From Clytia hemisphaerica (taxonomy: Eukaryota; Cnidaria; Hydrozoa; Leptothecata; Clytiidae): 64,000 nucleotides of DNA. The stretch's first letter is position 1; each line of letters begins with the position of its first letter. Positions 22,605 through 34,266 of the stretch are shown here, in pieces. Where the stretch lies: the NCBI GenBank assembly GCA_902728285.1, contig CACVBU010001038.1, forward strand, positions 1,015,180 to 1,079,179, read 5' to 3'. Under the pieces are notes generated by a model. It was not told the origin of the DNA. It saw nothing but the letters and a program-made list of their open reading frames with translations, and did no database searches. A program made the translations under genes and the position numbers.

Positions 22605-25358
22605 ATGAGTAACAACACAACAATAAAACCTACAGATTTGTTACCAGTTGAAGCTAAGGATATACCACAAATCATCATCTGCATCGTTGGTTTCCTTGGT
22701 AACCTTGTCGTCATCAGTGCAATCATATTCGATAAACGTCTTCAAACATCTTTGAATTATCTGGTCCTCAATTTATCATTCTGCAATATTTGTGTTGTAG
22801 TATTTTCGATTCCGTTCCAACTGTTAACTAAAAGACACCATCATGATTTTATATTTGGTGAACTTGGATGTCAACTTATCTATCCATTTGCCACGTGGGC
22901 TGTGAATGTTTCAGTATCCTCGTTACTGACTATAACAATCGAGCGATGGATTGCTATAGTCCACCCGATGACTTGGAGATCTTGTCAAAAACATACTTTA
23001 AAAATGATATTTGCAAATCATGTGTATGGTTACGTCACTATTATTCCTTACGCAGTTCATATTAGACTCGCAGTTATCCCTGGGACGGAGCTACGATACT
23101 GTGCAGAGATTTGGGATACCGGTACAGCAAAATTCTATACAATACTCTTGTTTTTATTACAATATTTACTACCCCTTGCATTAATGATGTTCTTTTATAC
23201 AAGCGCCTGGATCCACCTTAAAAGACAGAATGACCATACGATTCGTTTATCAGAAGAAGCGCGTACTGCTCGATCAATGTCGTTAAGATTGAACAACGAG
23301 GAAGAAATACGTGCACGATTCGCCAAACGAGGTCGAACAGAATCGATTTTATCGACAACTTATTCGGGAGAAGCTAAGGACATGTGTTTGATGTTTTGCT
23401 TGAAGATGTTCCGTGTTAGCAACTATTATAAACGGACTTCGTCTTCGGCGTCCTCGTCATACGATAATGCCGATTATTTCATCGCAAACGGTCGCCGACG
23501 GCAAACGATCCGAACATTTTTCATGTTCCTTCTCATCATCGTGATCTTTGCAATCAGCTCGTTACCTAATCAAATTATATGGCTTGTTTATAGTTTCAAA
23601 CAAGGAGCTAAATTCTCAGAAAGTGTTACCTCAACATTTGTTATCTTCCATTACTTGAACTATATCATGAACCCATTCATTTATGGTGGATTAAACAAAT
23701 ACTTCTTGAGAGCTTATAAACGTTTATTTTTGTGCTCTCATTCAGAGGAAAATAACAACACTTCAACAACATTAGCTCCTCCATGTTCACCCGGACTGAC
23801 AGGACATCCAGATTTATTCCGGGAAGGAATTATCACTCGAAACCCGGTCAACGTTATAAGTGCCGGATCTCTTGATTCTATTTATGAAGAGGCAGAAGAA
23901 GAGGACGAATGGAGCGTTGCGACGGATAAAGATCAAACGCCGGTTTCCTCACCTCCAATGTCAACAAAACGTGTTAAGTTCAAATTCTCAGTCACGTCAA
24001 ATCCGTTCCGTAAATTATCAACCATTTCGAATATGAGTGATCAAGAAAAGAAAGAGAGACGACATCGTAAGATTTCCCAAGCTCTGGTACAGGATCGGCA
24101 ACGTAAGTTAACGTTACCCGCCTTAGCAGCCAGTACCAGTATAAATCATGAAGATAAAGCCAGAATACGTAAACATTCAGTACCAGCACAAATCCAAAAT
24201 CCAAAAGCGTTCATCTTTGATGATAGTTTCTCAGTACTTCCACCAACGCGAGTTAACAGTTCAAGCTTGAAAGATAAACTGAATCTTCTAACAAGTAGAG
24301 TATCTCCAAGATCGAGTGTTACTGAAATTTTGAATAACAATACACTGCCAACTAAGGCAGTAACTTCGAGGCGTAGAAAAACAGGTATTTTCAATATGAC
24401 TGATTCGGGGAGCTTTGAAACACATAATAATGGACAGAAATCTTGTTTTGATCAAATTTCAGAAGAATCTGAAGTCTCAAGTCATTCTGAACGAAGCAGT
24501 CTGCTTAGTCATGATTCATTAAAGAGAAACAGCGGCATAACTCATAGTAAAACCTTCGGAGGGTTCCACAGGAACTCGTACATCGATAGTGAAACGAACT
24601 GTAAAAGATCGTCTTGTTATTCGCAACAATCTTTCGCTGAAAGTACTAACAGTCTTGATAATGATTGCACCACTACTGAACAACCAACGTGGTATAATAA
24701 TCGAAGTTTTGATCTCAAAGACGGTAGCTATGAAGATGTTCACATTAATCTCAGCTCCAGTAATGAAAATTTAATTGACTTGAAAAGAAATCTACTGGGT
24801 GATTTATCAAAAACCTCCGATAATAAAGCTGAAATTGTTGAATATCCAAAGTTATCGTCAACTTTGGAAAATTCAGATTCGAAACAAAATATTAGACGTT
24901 GCTCAAATACAGAAATTGACTGTGATAATATGGAAGAATCTCAGTCGTGTAGTGACAATCTCATTAATGATTCTAGAGCATGCGCAAACGATTTCAGACA
25001 CAATCCCGGACAGGAAACTCGCGCATGCGCAAATGATAGTGACAATGAAGAATTAGATAAAATGCTGGAAGAAATAGAAAATCTCCGAGATTCTTGGTAT
25101 CTTGACGGCTCCTCAGATGTCCAAGAGCAATTCTGCTATTTGTTGGCAAAACTGGAAAAGCATTCTTTGACAAGGCACCTGTCAACTTCTAAAAACATTT
25201 CAACACAAACTTCAGATAACAGGGATCTTGAAGACTCCAGCAGGTCTTCATGTATCGGTTATGAGGTTTCTGATGAGATTTCTTCGATGGATAAAAGACA
25301 AAACTACAAAGACTATGATTTCGACAGCCTTGATGAAATGCCAGAATCTTATCTTTAA
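22605..25358 (+). CDS. class A (rhodopsin-like) GPCR with a very long C-terminal tail
   Basis: Intronless, 917 residues. A seven-helix plasma-membrane receptor that should couple to G proteins; the ligand is unknown, though the short N-terminus suits a peptide or small ligand. Seen: NNTT glycosylation sites (3-6); helix 1 about 21-42 with GN; helix 2 about 51-73; Cys89 and Cys166 as the expected disulfide; ERW (113-115) in place of DRY, then IAIVHP; helix 4 without its usual Trp; helix 5 about 177-200; an ICL3 of about 100 residues; helix 6 with SSLPNQ instead of CWxP; helix 7 with NPFIY (356-360). The tail (363-917) is Ser/Arg/Asp-rich with many candidate basophilic and acidic kinase sites, and two copies of RACAND. 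Family membership is firm; subfamily is not recognised. The intronless state may reflect retroposition, which is common among animal GPCRs. Confidence 0.93.
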   Translation: MSNNTTIKPTDLLPVEAKDIPQIIICIVGFLGNLVVISAIIFDKRLQTSLNYLVLNLSFCNICVVVFSIPFQLLTKRHHHDFIFGELGCQLIYPFATWAVNVSVSSLLTITIERWIAIVHPMTWRSCQKHTLKMIFANHVYGYVTIIPYAVHIRLAVIPGTELRYCAEIWDTGTAKFYTILLFLLQYLLPLALMMFFYTSAWIHLKRQNDHTIRLSEEARTARSMSLRLNNEEEIRARFAKRGRTESILSTTYSGEAKDMCLMFCLKMFRVSNYYKRTSSSASSSYDNADYFIANGRRRQTIRTFFMFLLIIVIFAISSLPNQIIWLVYSFKQGAKFSESVTSTFVIFHYLNYIMNPFIYGGLNKYFLRAYKRLFLCSHSEENNNTSTTLAPPCSPGLTGHPDLFREGIITRNPVNVISAGSLDSIYEEAEEEDEWSVATDKDQTPVSSPPMSTKRVKFKFSVTSNPFRKLSTISNMSDQEKKERRHRKISQALVQDRQRKLTLPALAASTSINHEDKARIRKHSVPAQIQNPKAFIFDDSFSVLPPTRVNSSSLKDKLNLLTSRVSPRSSVTEILNNNTLPTKAVTSRRRKTGIFNMTDSGSFETHNNGQKSCFDQISEESEVSSHSERSSLLSHDSLKRNSGITHSKTFGGFHRNSYIDSETNCKRSSCYSQQSFAESTNSLDNDCTTTEQPTWYNNRSFDLKDGSYEDVHINLSSSNENLIDLKRNLLGDLSKTSDNKAEIVEYPKLSSTLENSDSKQNIRRCSNTEIDCDNMEESQSCSDNLINDSRACANDFRHNPGQETRACANDSDNEELDKMLEEIENLRDSWYLDGSSDVQEQFCYLLAKLEKHSLTRHLSTSKNISTQTSDNRDLEDSSRSSCIGYEVSDEISSMDKRQNYKDYDFDSLDEMPESYL

Positions 25359-26705
25359 AAATTATTTATGTTGTATATGGAAAAGAAATTTTTAAGATTG
25401 ATAAAATATTTCTAATGAAAAATACACTCAAAATGTTCAAACCATTCTAGCGCCCCTTGATTAACTCAGCCTGTCCCAAAATAACGAGCAAATAAAAACA
25501 GGTCAAAAAGTAGTCTAAGAGATTACCGTTTTTACCTATAACCATGGAATTATTATAGACACTGGAAAAACAATGAGCTGAATTTTGCCAATTTCTCATG
25601 TACAAGCCTTGTCCGCAGTAATGACATTATTGTTCACCCTCCTTCCACTATTAAATAATTTTTCGTAGCATTTTAATTGCATTTCTCATCAAAATACACT
25701 TAGCCAATTCCCAAATGAGACTTTAAGTTCTCCTCCGAGATTCAAACTTATCTAGTTAATTACTAATTATACCCGTTATGACGTTTTAAATTTCGAGAAA
25801 GATGCAAAAACATGCTATGTATAAGAAATTGAATATTGACACAAGATATTTTTAAACTTCAACCTCAAGAAAGCCACCGTGCCCCCACGTGCCACAAAAA
25901 GATTTTCATACCACAGTGGAGCTATGAGACTCACGCCTAATATATATCAATCTCAGCCCTTCTTGGAGATATATTGGAAAGATATTCCCAATTCAAAATT
26001 TCGTGTCATTATAAGCATTTTGTTTGATTTTACTCGTCTGATGATGTTTTTCTCACACCAGATTTCATACATGTATTCGCTTGGTATTCTAGCATTTATT
26101 TTCAAACTTTTAGCCAGCAAAAGTATGATCAGAAAAAGTTAGAGAACTTTTTAGAAATAAGAGTATTAATTAATTTTCAAAATCAGAGTCCTTCGAGCAG
26201 CCATGACAGTTGTCCTTTGTGGACAAAGCCTGTACATCGATTGTTTTCTGAAACAATAGAAAGACAATACTCCGCTCTCCACCGTTTCATTCGATGTTTA
26301 TCCAGAGTCTCTATAATAAATCCATGCTATAACAATCCAAAAGTTCCCTTAACAATTAAAAGCGCCATATAATCACAAATAAAGAGGCTTTACTGCAGCA
26401 ACATCCGAATTTTTGCGATTTTGGATTTTTATAGGTAAATAGTCAAGAACTAAGGGTGTCGGAAAATTATTCAATCCAAAAAAGACTATTCAATCTACCA
26501 AGATTACTGATTACTGCTAGAAAGTGTTGTTTGAAATGTGAAAGAAATCTTTGCTCAAATTAGCTGCGGGTTTGGAACGTTTTTTGAAAATTATTCTCAC
26601 ATCTTTCCCAGGCCTCAGACGCGCAAATACGCAATTTTGAAAACTCTCTTTTTATCGACATATTAAAGAGTCTTTACACATAACCACACCATAATCGATG
26701 AGGAA
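25359..26705. other. GPCR 3' UTR and intergenic DNA
   Basis: AATAAA at 25491-25496 is the first good polyadenylation signal after the GPCR stop, about 135 bp downstream. Beyond it I see no gene; the open frame at 25879-26142 has no ATG and no recognisable content. Confidence 0.5.
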
Positions 26706-26971
26706 TACCGTCGTTCTGCATAAGATTCCCATTTCTGCACTAATATTCCTTTGCCACTCTTTTATCGGGAGAAGACCAAGGTTCCGGGTAGTTGAAAAAT
26801 GAACTTCGGAAAGTTAGGTAGTTTCGTGAGTAAACACGAGATTTTCCGTACCTTTACAAACAAACTCTTTCTAATCTCATGCCGGTTATCCCGGGAAAAA
26901 TAGCGGAAAGATTCTGGAAATGTGGCGAGAATCTTAGTGTGTAAATGGGAATCTTATACAAAACGACAGTA
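26706..26971. mobile_element. 266-bp inverted-repeat MITE
   Basis: Arms of about 35 bp: the left includes GCATAAGATTCCCATTTCTG and the right ATGGGAATCTTATACAAAAC, with outer ends TACCGTCGTT and AACGACAGTA. The body has no coding sequence. Only one copy in the window. Confidence 0.75.
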
Positions 26972-27483
26972 AAGAATTGATAGAGAAGTACGCAAGGTAT
27001 TGTCGATTTGTTACATCAAATCACAGCGTGGTTTTGCCTAGACGATGCTATTTTCCGTTAGATAGATAGTAAGCGGGAAATATGCACACAGTTGACAGTC
27101 AGCACGGTGGTTTGCAGAAAAAATACCGCTGCATGGTAGAGTTGAGATGAAAGTAAAAACCTCCTCCACTGCTTACTCTGTCCTTATTAAACTTACTCTG
27201 TTCTCAAAACCATTCCGTCTCCTAAATTTTTCTTTTTTTAGTGACTTTAGGATCGTCTAGGTTTTACCTTTTCTTCAACCTCTGCTTTTTGCGATAAAAA
27301 TATTTTTCTAACACCCCTTGTAGCCCTACACTCCATGCTGCCAATTTCGAGTTTGCTAGTATATATTTACTCTTTCGAGGTTGTTGTCGGTTGTTGTCGT
27401 TTCAATCACTCGGTTTGGAGCAGCCCGCAGTTTTGACCTCCAAAATCGAGGGCAGTGAAAGCGCTCACTCAACCAGGATTTAT

Positions 27484-27985
27484 GGGCTCTGATCATAGTC
27501 GAAAGATTGATTTTAGTATTTGAACATAAAAGTGACGTTATGAACTTTATAAAGACGCTAATAATTAATAAAATTTTCTAAATTAATGCATCAAAAGTTA
27601 TGGCTGTTTTTCTATGAAAAATTGGGATGGAAAATTGGTCAAGAAGCACTGTTTTGAAGATTTTGAAGCAAATAAGCTTTTAGAAAAATTTTCCGAAAAA
27701 ACAGTTTTAGTTCGATAAAAGATACACCATCTACCGCAAAAAAAAATTCGAAATGCTTTTTCTTCGCCGAAACTAAACTCTTCAATGTTGAAAATACTCT
27801 TCTTCGCGAAAGTCTTCATTTTCTTCTTCGTCAATTTTTTTCAATGCAATTTTTGAACTTTCAGATTCAGGAATAGTTTGTCTAACAGAACATGTATAAC
27901 ATGCCATAGTTTTGTTGGTTAGAGCAGTCGCAGAAAACACATTTTAAACACGACAATTATGAAAAATTCACTATGGTCAGAGCCC
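27484..27985. mobile_element. MITE, 'GGGCTCTGACCATAGT' family
   Basis: Ends are GGGCTCTGATCATAGT and ACTATGGTCAGAGCCC. It shares a long block with 49435-49834 (AAAGTCTTCATTTTCTTCTT and TTTCAGATTCAGGAATAGTT). The target site is less clear here than in the second copy. Confidence 0.8.
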
Positions 27986-28455
27986 TTTAACAAATCTAAA
28001 TCTAATTGTCTCCTTCGCAGACAAAACACACATACATAAACTCGGTAATAGCTCAAGGTACATGGTAAACGCGGTAAAGTTTATGCACAGGACAACCAAT
28101 AGCTTCAACATATTATCGAGCTCTTTCTCATAACATGTTTAACAGTGTGTGATAATCTTTTAATACGCTTATAAACATTTTACCACACAATAATCAGTCA
28201 CTTTTTAGAAATTACTTTATATAGTTGATGTCCTTCTTTTCTCTAACAGGCGATAAGAAACAGCAGTTTTTGGTTGATTTTTTAATAAGAGTTACGGTTT
28301 GAACGAGTACAGAATTATACTTTCTTTTGTTGGATGTTTTATGCTGAATTTGTAGCGAACAGTCGTGTGGAAGTTGAATGCGATAAAAATCAAGGAATAG
28401 TTTTCTTATATAATTTCGTGATATGATCTTGTATAACTAGACATTATAGTCTAGT

Positions 28456-28528
28456 TCAGGCCCGGTGGAAGCGGGGAGACTGGGGAGCCTTCAGCCTCCC
28501 CACTTTAACGGTTGTTTCACCAGGCCTG
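28456..28528. mobile_element. 73-bp hAT-like mini-element
   Basis: Ends are CAGGCCCGGTGGAAG and TTTCACCAGGCCTG, mirrored, with a GGGGAG/CTCCCC stem inside. It is related in form to the nested element at 7630-7750. No convincing target duplication. Confidence 0.55.
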
Positions 28529-28740
28529 TAGTTTATGTACTTAGACACGGTCTTATAATATGTTGACGTTTGTTCATCGACTCCATATTTCTCGTCAAGG
28601 GATGTCCATTTATGAATATTTTTGTTGCTAGATTAGCTTGATAATTTGCTTCAACTCATTACGGGGTGGTAGACGTAGCCGTGAAAAGTGATGATATGAC
28701 GAAGTGTTTTGATAGAAAATTAAGGAAAAGACTACAGTAA

Positions 28741-28906
28741 CAGTAGACTATCGCTTATTAGAGCCTCTATTATTTGAATCTTTCGAACTTATTCCTAGTC
28801 CTCGTCAAAGAGAAACCCTCCCAATATGCTTTCTATCTTTCGAATCTCTCTGTAATTCGAACAAATGAGATTCTCCGCTCGAGTTCGAATTAGAGAGAGT
28901 CAATTG
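28741..28906. mobile_element. pogo/Tigger-like MITE
   Basis: Left CAGTAGACTATCGCTTATTA, right GAATTAGAGAGAGTCAATTG followed by TA. The body has TTCGAATCTCTCTGTAATTC as in the other copies. The left TA is not preserved. Confidence 0.65.
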
Positions 28907-29298
28907 TATATGTTCAAGAGTGGTTTAAAGACATGGATATGGAGTCAATGGAGTGACTTTCCAGCTTCAATTGGATAAGCCTAACTGAGACAGGGTTTTC
29001 CTAGCTCTTTAACAAATTAGATAGGTCTAGCTACTGTGAGCTTTGCAGCAAGCATGCAGAGCATGCATGAGCATTAGAATTAGAAGGCACAATCAATGCC
29101 GAAATATTTGGCACAAAAAGTGAATTCCCTCAAAACTTTAAAACTTCAAGTGATCTTTAAGTGCTTTTGAAGTACAGTTCGGAAGTAGAGTTCAGTCAGT
29201 GGAACTCTGGGTTTTAACATAAGACTTAGGACTTTAGGATCTCAGGATTTACAAGCTCAAAAATGTTCCAATAAGGCTGAGAATATAGTCTGGAAGCC

Positions 29299-29634
29299 CG
29301 GGGGGGCACTGGGTTTGCGGACTGACGGTATGTGCGGGCCAAAAATTGGCTTTTATAATTGCACCCTTACAGTGCAGCAAAAATCAGTGAAAATCATACC
29401 CTTAGAGTGCATTTTCCCCCAAATTTTCGATCCCTCTCGTGCAAAAAATGGTCAAAATTCTAGCATTTTTGGTCAAAATATCTAGATTTTTCAAGAATTT
29501 TCTGAAATTTCTACCCTTACAGTGCATCTCTAGTTTTTCCGACCCTTACAGTGCATTTTAAACATATTGGAAAAGGTACCCTTAGGACCCGCACATACCC
29601 GTCGGTCCTTTTGCCCAGCTGCCCCCCCCCCCGG
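29299..29634. mobile_element. CCCGGG-bounded MITE with CCCTTACAGTGCA array
   Basis: The element starts with a G-run and ends with a C-run at CCCGGG. GTCTGGAAGCC is duplicated at 29288-29298 and 29635-29645 (8-11 bp depending on where the palindromic CCCGGG is cut). Subterminal GACGGTATGTGCGGGCC is mirrored by GGACCCGCACATACCCGTC. CCCTTACAGTGCA or a close variant occurs about four times. Copies: 58091 and 61403. An 8-bp duplication with subterminal repeats would fit hAT. Confidence 0.88.
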
Positions 29635-29645
29635 GTCTGGAAGCC

Positions 29646-32366
29646 ACTTAACCCCTCCCAAATCGAAAAATCCAATGAAGCAAAGTGGAATTGCGGAAAC
29701 TGTAATTCTCGCCCAACCTTTAAATTCTGAAAAACGTTAAAATACACAAAATTGCCAATATAATTATTTCAGCGATTATTGTAGCCATTTAGCACAGTAT
29801 ATATAATGTGACGTTATAGAAACAATAAGCTTACAGGCGGAGTAGCATATTATCACTCGTATGATCAATGCATACTATAACCACAAGATCACCATAGCAA
29901 CTCTATGACAACGCACAATTTGCTCACTAATTTTGTTATTATAGCGTGATCAAATCGTACCATACTTTTAATACGGAACTTCCTAATTACAAACACAAAC
30001 AAGATTGTCATGATTAACTTTTCTAACAAGTGTGTGCAGTATGAATGATAATTTTTGAGCTATGTGCATAGTTGTTGTATCATATGGGTTTTTTAATCTA
30101 GGTTGTTGAGTTAGTTTAGAGGTACAATATCAAACCCAGACTAGCCTAGAAATGATCACAGTATGCCGAATATATTCGGAGTGAGGCAGCTATTACTTTT
30201 GGTGTATTGGCGTAAGGAGCGGATATAAAGTAAGATATTGGTGTAAGTCAAAACTTCGCCCCCTGAACCCCCACCAGGACCCTGGACCCATTGGGGGGGA
30301 TTACAACACCCCTCAAAACCACCTACAAGCGGGTATTTTTTTGGCGTAGACTTCAGTTCCAACAAATAACAATTCGGCGTAGACTTTGCATCGTTTCCAC
30401 ACTGGAGAGCAACTTGTACCACTTTTTTGATGTTATTGATCGACGTGATACAATCATGATACCTTTTGTGAGCACTGCATATATCAGAATAATCGTAAAA
30501 CGATCTAAAGGACTTGGTTCGAGTTTGTTGCAGGTAGTCTCATATTTTTCAAGTACAACTTCAAAACACCGTTCTTAAGGTCCCCTAACGTCAATATAGC
30601 GCTGAAACAACGTTGTTCGCTAGCTGAATGTCTGGACATCTCTAGATTGGGGTGGGATGTATGCAGTCGTCAAAACCTTTTTCATCTTCATGTGTAGGTA
30701 TCAACATAAAATTTAAAAATTGTCAAAAATTGAATTTGCTGATAACACTGGGTCATGATTTAAAATATGAAGTAAAGTTTTTTTAGAGCTTGAGCTTACT
30801 TTTGAGTTTCATTTTCGTTTTAAAAGATCATTGGCCATTGATAATGTTTGGGCAACTCTACTACTTAACTCATCTTTAATTTGAGCTCGGCGGATATCTT
30901 TTAATCAAAATTGTTTGAATCACAGAAACTAATCATACTCATTTATATGGGATTTTTATGCAAATTGTGTATTTACAAAGTACGATGTTAAAATGTTTTT
31001 TTTAGGATTAATTTAAAGTGATTTAGACGGCTTTTTTTCGGAGAGCTTTATTGTTGTTAACGCTAGCCAGGATTCATGAAGATTCGTTCTAAGACAGATT
31101 TAAGCCTCCCACGCGAATTCAAATTCTTATCAACGGTTAGAGAAGAAATGATGGATTAAAATAAGCCTAAAATCAAAACAAAATATTCTTCTTCCATTCT
31201 ACTATGTCGTTTTTTAAAATAATCTAGATACGATTTTGTTTGAGCTCATTGGATCCGTATGGTGTATTTTTATAAATCAAATTGCAATAATGGGCCATCT
31301 TACTATCAAAAATATTCAGGAAATGAATAAGATAATAGCAGCAGATAAAGTATGAATATTTACCTACAATAAAAATGAAGAGAAGCGGAAGGAAGATTTT
31401 TTTTCAAACGTGCGAAATTTTAGCAAGGTAGCAGAGCGGAAGAGTTTAACTTTTTTTCTTAAATCTAAAATGGAGATTAATCCAGCAAGTTGCAAATGCG
31501 TTTTTGAAAGCTTTACGCAGATGGTTTAGAGGTTGATTGATTTTGTTTAGAGAGGCATCAGAAAGAAAACAGAAAGGTACATTATGACATATGATGGAAA
31601 CGTTGAAAATGATAAAAGTCAATACCATAAAACTAACTTTTACATTGGCGCTTAATAAACTAAGTACAGTACAACAAGTCTAGTTTTGTAATGTATAAAT
31701 TTGGACAAAGCTATTTATTCATCTGAAAGTTTTGGGAAGAGCCTTGATAGCCCTTGATATACACCTACCCAGTCTGCTGAACGAAAGGGCGCAGGCGGGA
31801 TTGGGCGTGAAGTTTAAACGTGGCGAAAAAAGCGCGCTAAAAAGTTTAGTGGGTGTGTTCGTAGGAAAAACCGCGTAATGAAATAAGAGCACGTTTTTGG
31901 AATCAAAATGGTAGCCGACATCATAACAAAAAAAAATTTTGGTCAACGTCAGGTGAAACCGCTTTTTGCCTTTTTGCAGCTTCCAAGTCGGTTAGAAATT
32001 CTCCATCATTTTTCCTATAATAAAGACTTATGGAGTAAAATTATTACATTATTGGCGCGTACTCTTCATAGATTTAAGTCTCTGAATTTCTGTGAGTATT
32101 TTTTTTATTTCTTTTCCCATTTTCTTTATAAAAATCACTACTAAAGTGATCCTTGCCCTAAACATACCCCCAGTTTCGGGTCATGTTTCTGTACCAAAAT
32201 AGCAAAACATTCTTTTGGCTGAAATATTGATGATTGGGTCAATTTTGGGCCACAAAACTTTAGATATTTGCTTCTGAAAACCTGGCATGAACATGACATG
32301 TGCAAGCCAGGTTTGGGTCATGTTTTTCTAGGAATTTTCAAATTCAAAATTGCCAAGTGGCATGAG
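29646..32366. other. intergenic, no gene seen
   Basis: About 2.7 kb. At 30580-30634 there is a relic of the 98-bp palindrome (AACAACGTTGTTCGCTAGCTG). The block 30245-30340 is C/G-rich. The open frame 31908-32144 starts at an ATG but resembles nothing I recognise. No splice-supported exon found. Confidence 0.4.
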
Positions 32367-32749
32367 AATACACCTTTCCCGTAATTTGTAAAACTAATGC
32401 GCGCGCATTATTTTGATGCTCTCCACCGTTTGGTCTCTGGAGGTAAACAAACCGGTTTTTGCCTGCGTTCCCTTAGGGAAAGTTGGTTTTTTGAGCTTTT
32501 CTTAAGTTCTGTCGAACAAAATCCCCTCAAATTTTAGTATGTTCAATCTATTCATGATATTATACCACCCTGAAAATATTTTGCCAAAAGAAGATCGCTG
32601 TCAAAAGTTAGAGGCTCAAATCCCACTTTCCCTAACCCCTCGCAGGCAAAAACGCGTTTTTTACCTCCCAAGCAATTTTATACACAACGGTGGAGCGCAC
32701 ATTTTCCCGGGCAATTTCTGAGAAATTTGAATTACGGGAAAGGTGTATT
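32367..32749. mobile_element. 383-bp inverted-repeat MITE
   Basis: Ends AATACACCTTTCCCGTAATT and AATTACGGGAAAGGTGTATT. Inner mirrored blocks include CTCCACCGTT/AACGGTGGAG and TTTTTGCCTGCG/CGCAGGCAAAAA, so most of the element folds on itself. Confidence 0.8.
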
Positions 32750-32953
32750 TGGGCTATACCGTGAGTATTGTCTTTAAGCTAGTTCTGGTTTTTACCAACT
32801 GACGAACCATCCTGTTGTTTTTTTATTTTGCTGAAATTCTAATTCAAGTGTAAGCAGATATTCATTAAGGACCAGAATAAACTCTTTGGACCAGTGGTTG
32901 TAATCAATAAAATCAATCATCAATTTAAAATGATAATAGATATCGATAACTAA

Positions 32954-33321
32954 CAGTCAGGGAAATCCCTCAATTGCAGTATACTGCAATTGCGGTTGTT
33001 TTCATTTGTGGTTAGCCTAGAAAGGCTTATAACGGCTACATATAGTGCTGGTCAACCAAGTTAAACAAACATCCACTGTAAAAAACATACAAGAAGAAAG
33101 CTTTTCTTTAATAAAAGAATCTGATCTACGGAAAAAATATTTTGTCTATGCGTTAAAAAGATATGATGAATTATGTACAAAAATTGCCTGTTTTCTCCTT
33201 GAATCTTGAATTCTGTTTCTTTAATATACTGCAATTGCGGTATATGAAAAATGTAAAAGTGACATTTATACCCCAATTGCAGTAAAAAATTACTACCGCA
33301 ATTGAGGGATTTCCCTGACTG
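32954..33321. mobile_element. 368-bp MITE with CAGTCAGGG ends and ACTAA duplication
   Basis: Ends CAGTCAGGGAAATCCCTCAA and TTGAGGGATTTCCCTGACTG are perfect mirrors. ACTAA flanks both sides (32949-32953 and 33322-33326). CAATTGCAGTA-type words recur inside both ends. The superfamily is not certain. Confidence 0.85.
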
Positions 33322-33326
33322 ACTAA

Positions 33327-33710
33327 TCGATTGATCAGTTATTGATTCAAATCTATAATCGTTCGCTAATAATCAATATTCATAATTTTGTTGACTTCCA
33401 TTAGCTATCCATTGCTATCAATCCAATCGATGTGATCAATTAATAATCGATGGATGTTATCAATCGATACCATCAATTTGGAATCGAATTTTCCTTTAGG
33501 CTTACAATCTTTTGTCTAGCAATGAATTATTGATACTGCAAGGTAATCAATATTAATTGATAGATAATCAAAATTAATCGATTGCTCATCAATATCCATT
33601 GTTGACTAATCAATCGCTAATCAATATTTACAATTTTTTTGACCTCGATAGCTATTGATTATAGATTTTAATCGATAACTGATAGCTGACACGATAGCTG
33701 ACATTTTATG
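33327..33710. repeat. degenerate ATCGATT/AATCAATA-rich tract
   Basis: About 380 bp dominated by variants of AATCGAT, TCAATATT and ATTGATTA, also present just before the MITE at 32905-32950. So the MITE inserted into this tract. It looks like a decayed low-complexity or satellite-like array without a fixed period. Confidence 0.5.
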
Positions 33711-34111
33711 TCTCTGTTCTACCCTTTTTAAACCCCCTAGGGACAGTTTGTGTTTAAAGTCTTCTTAAAAGTAAAAAAAAGGTCTGTCTCAAAATTCAGT
33801 AAAGTTTAAAAAAAGTATGTATGTTTTTGACCACAGAAGGAGGCAATCCTTTCTATTCCTTAATTAATTGCTCCATTCTCCTTTGGCTACTCTCTTTAAT
33901 TGCTTAGCAACCATTTTGTACTGAGAAAATCCAACCACAACTCTGCACATCATAGCTGAATGCTCTACCTTGCACTATGGTTCTTTTGTATTGTAAGGTT
34001 TACCATTATTTGTTAACTCTTATTAAAGGCTTTCGGGGAAAACATACTTTTATTGCTTGAAAATCCTTTTTTCAAAAGTTACAAGTTAAAAGAGTGAAAA
34101 GAAAAAGTGTG

Positions 34112-34266
34112 ATTCATGATATGCACCATTGCAATGTCTTCCATTCCACCCAATAGTTGATTGGTTGAAAGTGACGTATTGACTGATTATACGTCACTTA
34201 CAACCAATCAGCTGTTGGGTCCATGATGTAATGTCAGAAGACATTGCAGTGGTGCATATCATGAAT
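34112..34266. mobile_element. foldback MITE, 'ATTCATGATATGCACCATT' family
   Basis: Left ATTCATGATATGCACCATTG, right GTGGTGCATATCATGAAT. Centre has mirrored GATTGGTTG/CAACCAATC and GTGACGT/ACGTCAC. It sits about 300 bp upstream of the MBOAT start codon. Confidence 0.88.

Noticed and set aside
25879-26142. 87-codon frame downstream of the long-tail GPCR
   Set aside because: Starts at GTG, and the composition is like intergenic DNA translated by chance.
31908-32144. 78-codon frame starting with ATG
   Set aside because: No motif, low-complexity aromatic-rich C-terminus, and no neighbouring exon-like sequence.
33327-33710. ATCGATT-rich tract as a possible CRISPR-like or satellite array
   Set aside because: No constant repeat unit or spacer length, and the genome is animal. 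Kept only as a degenerate repeat.
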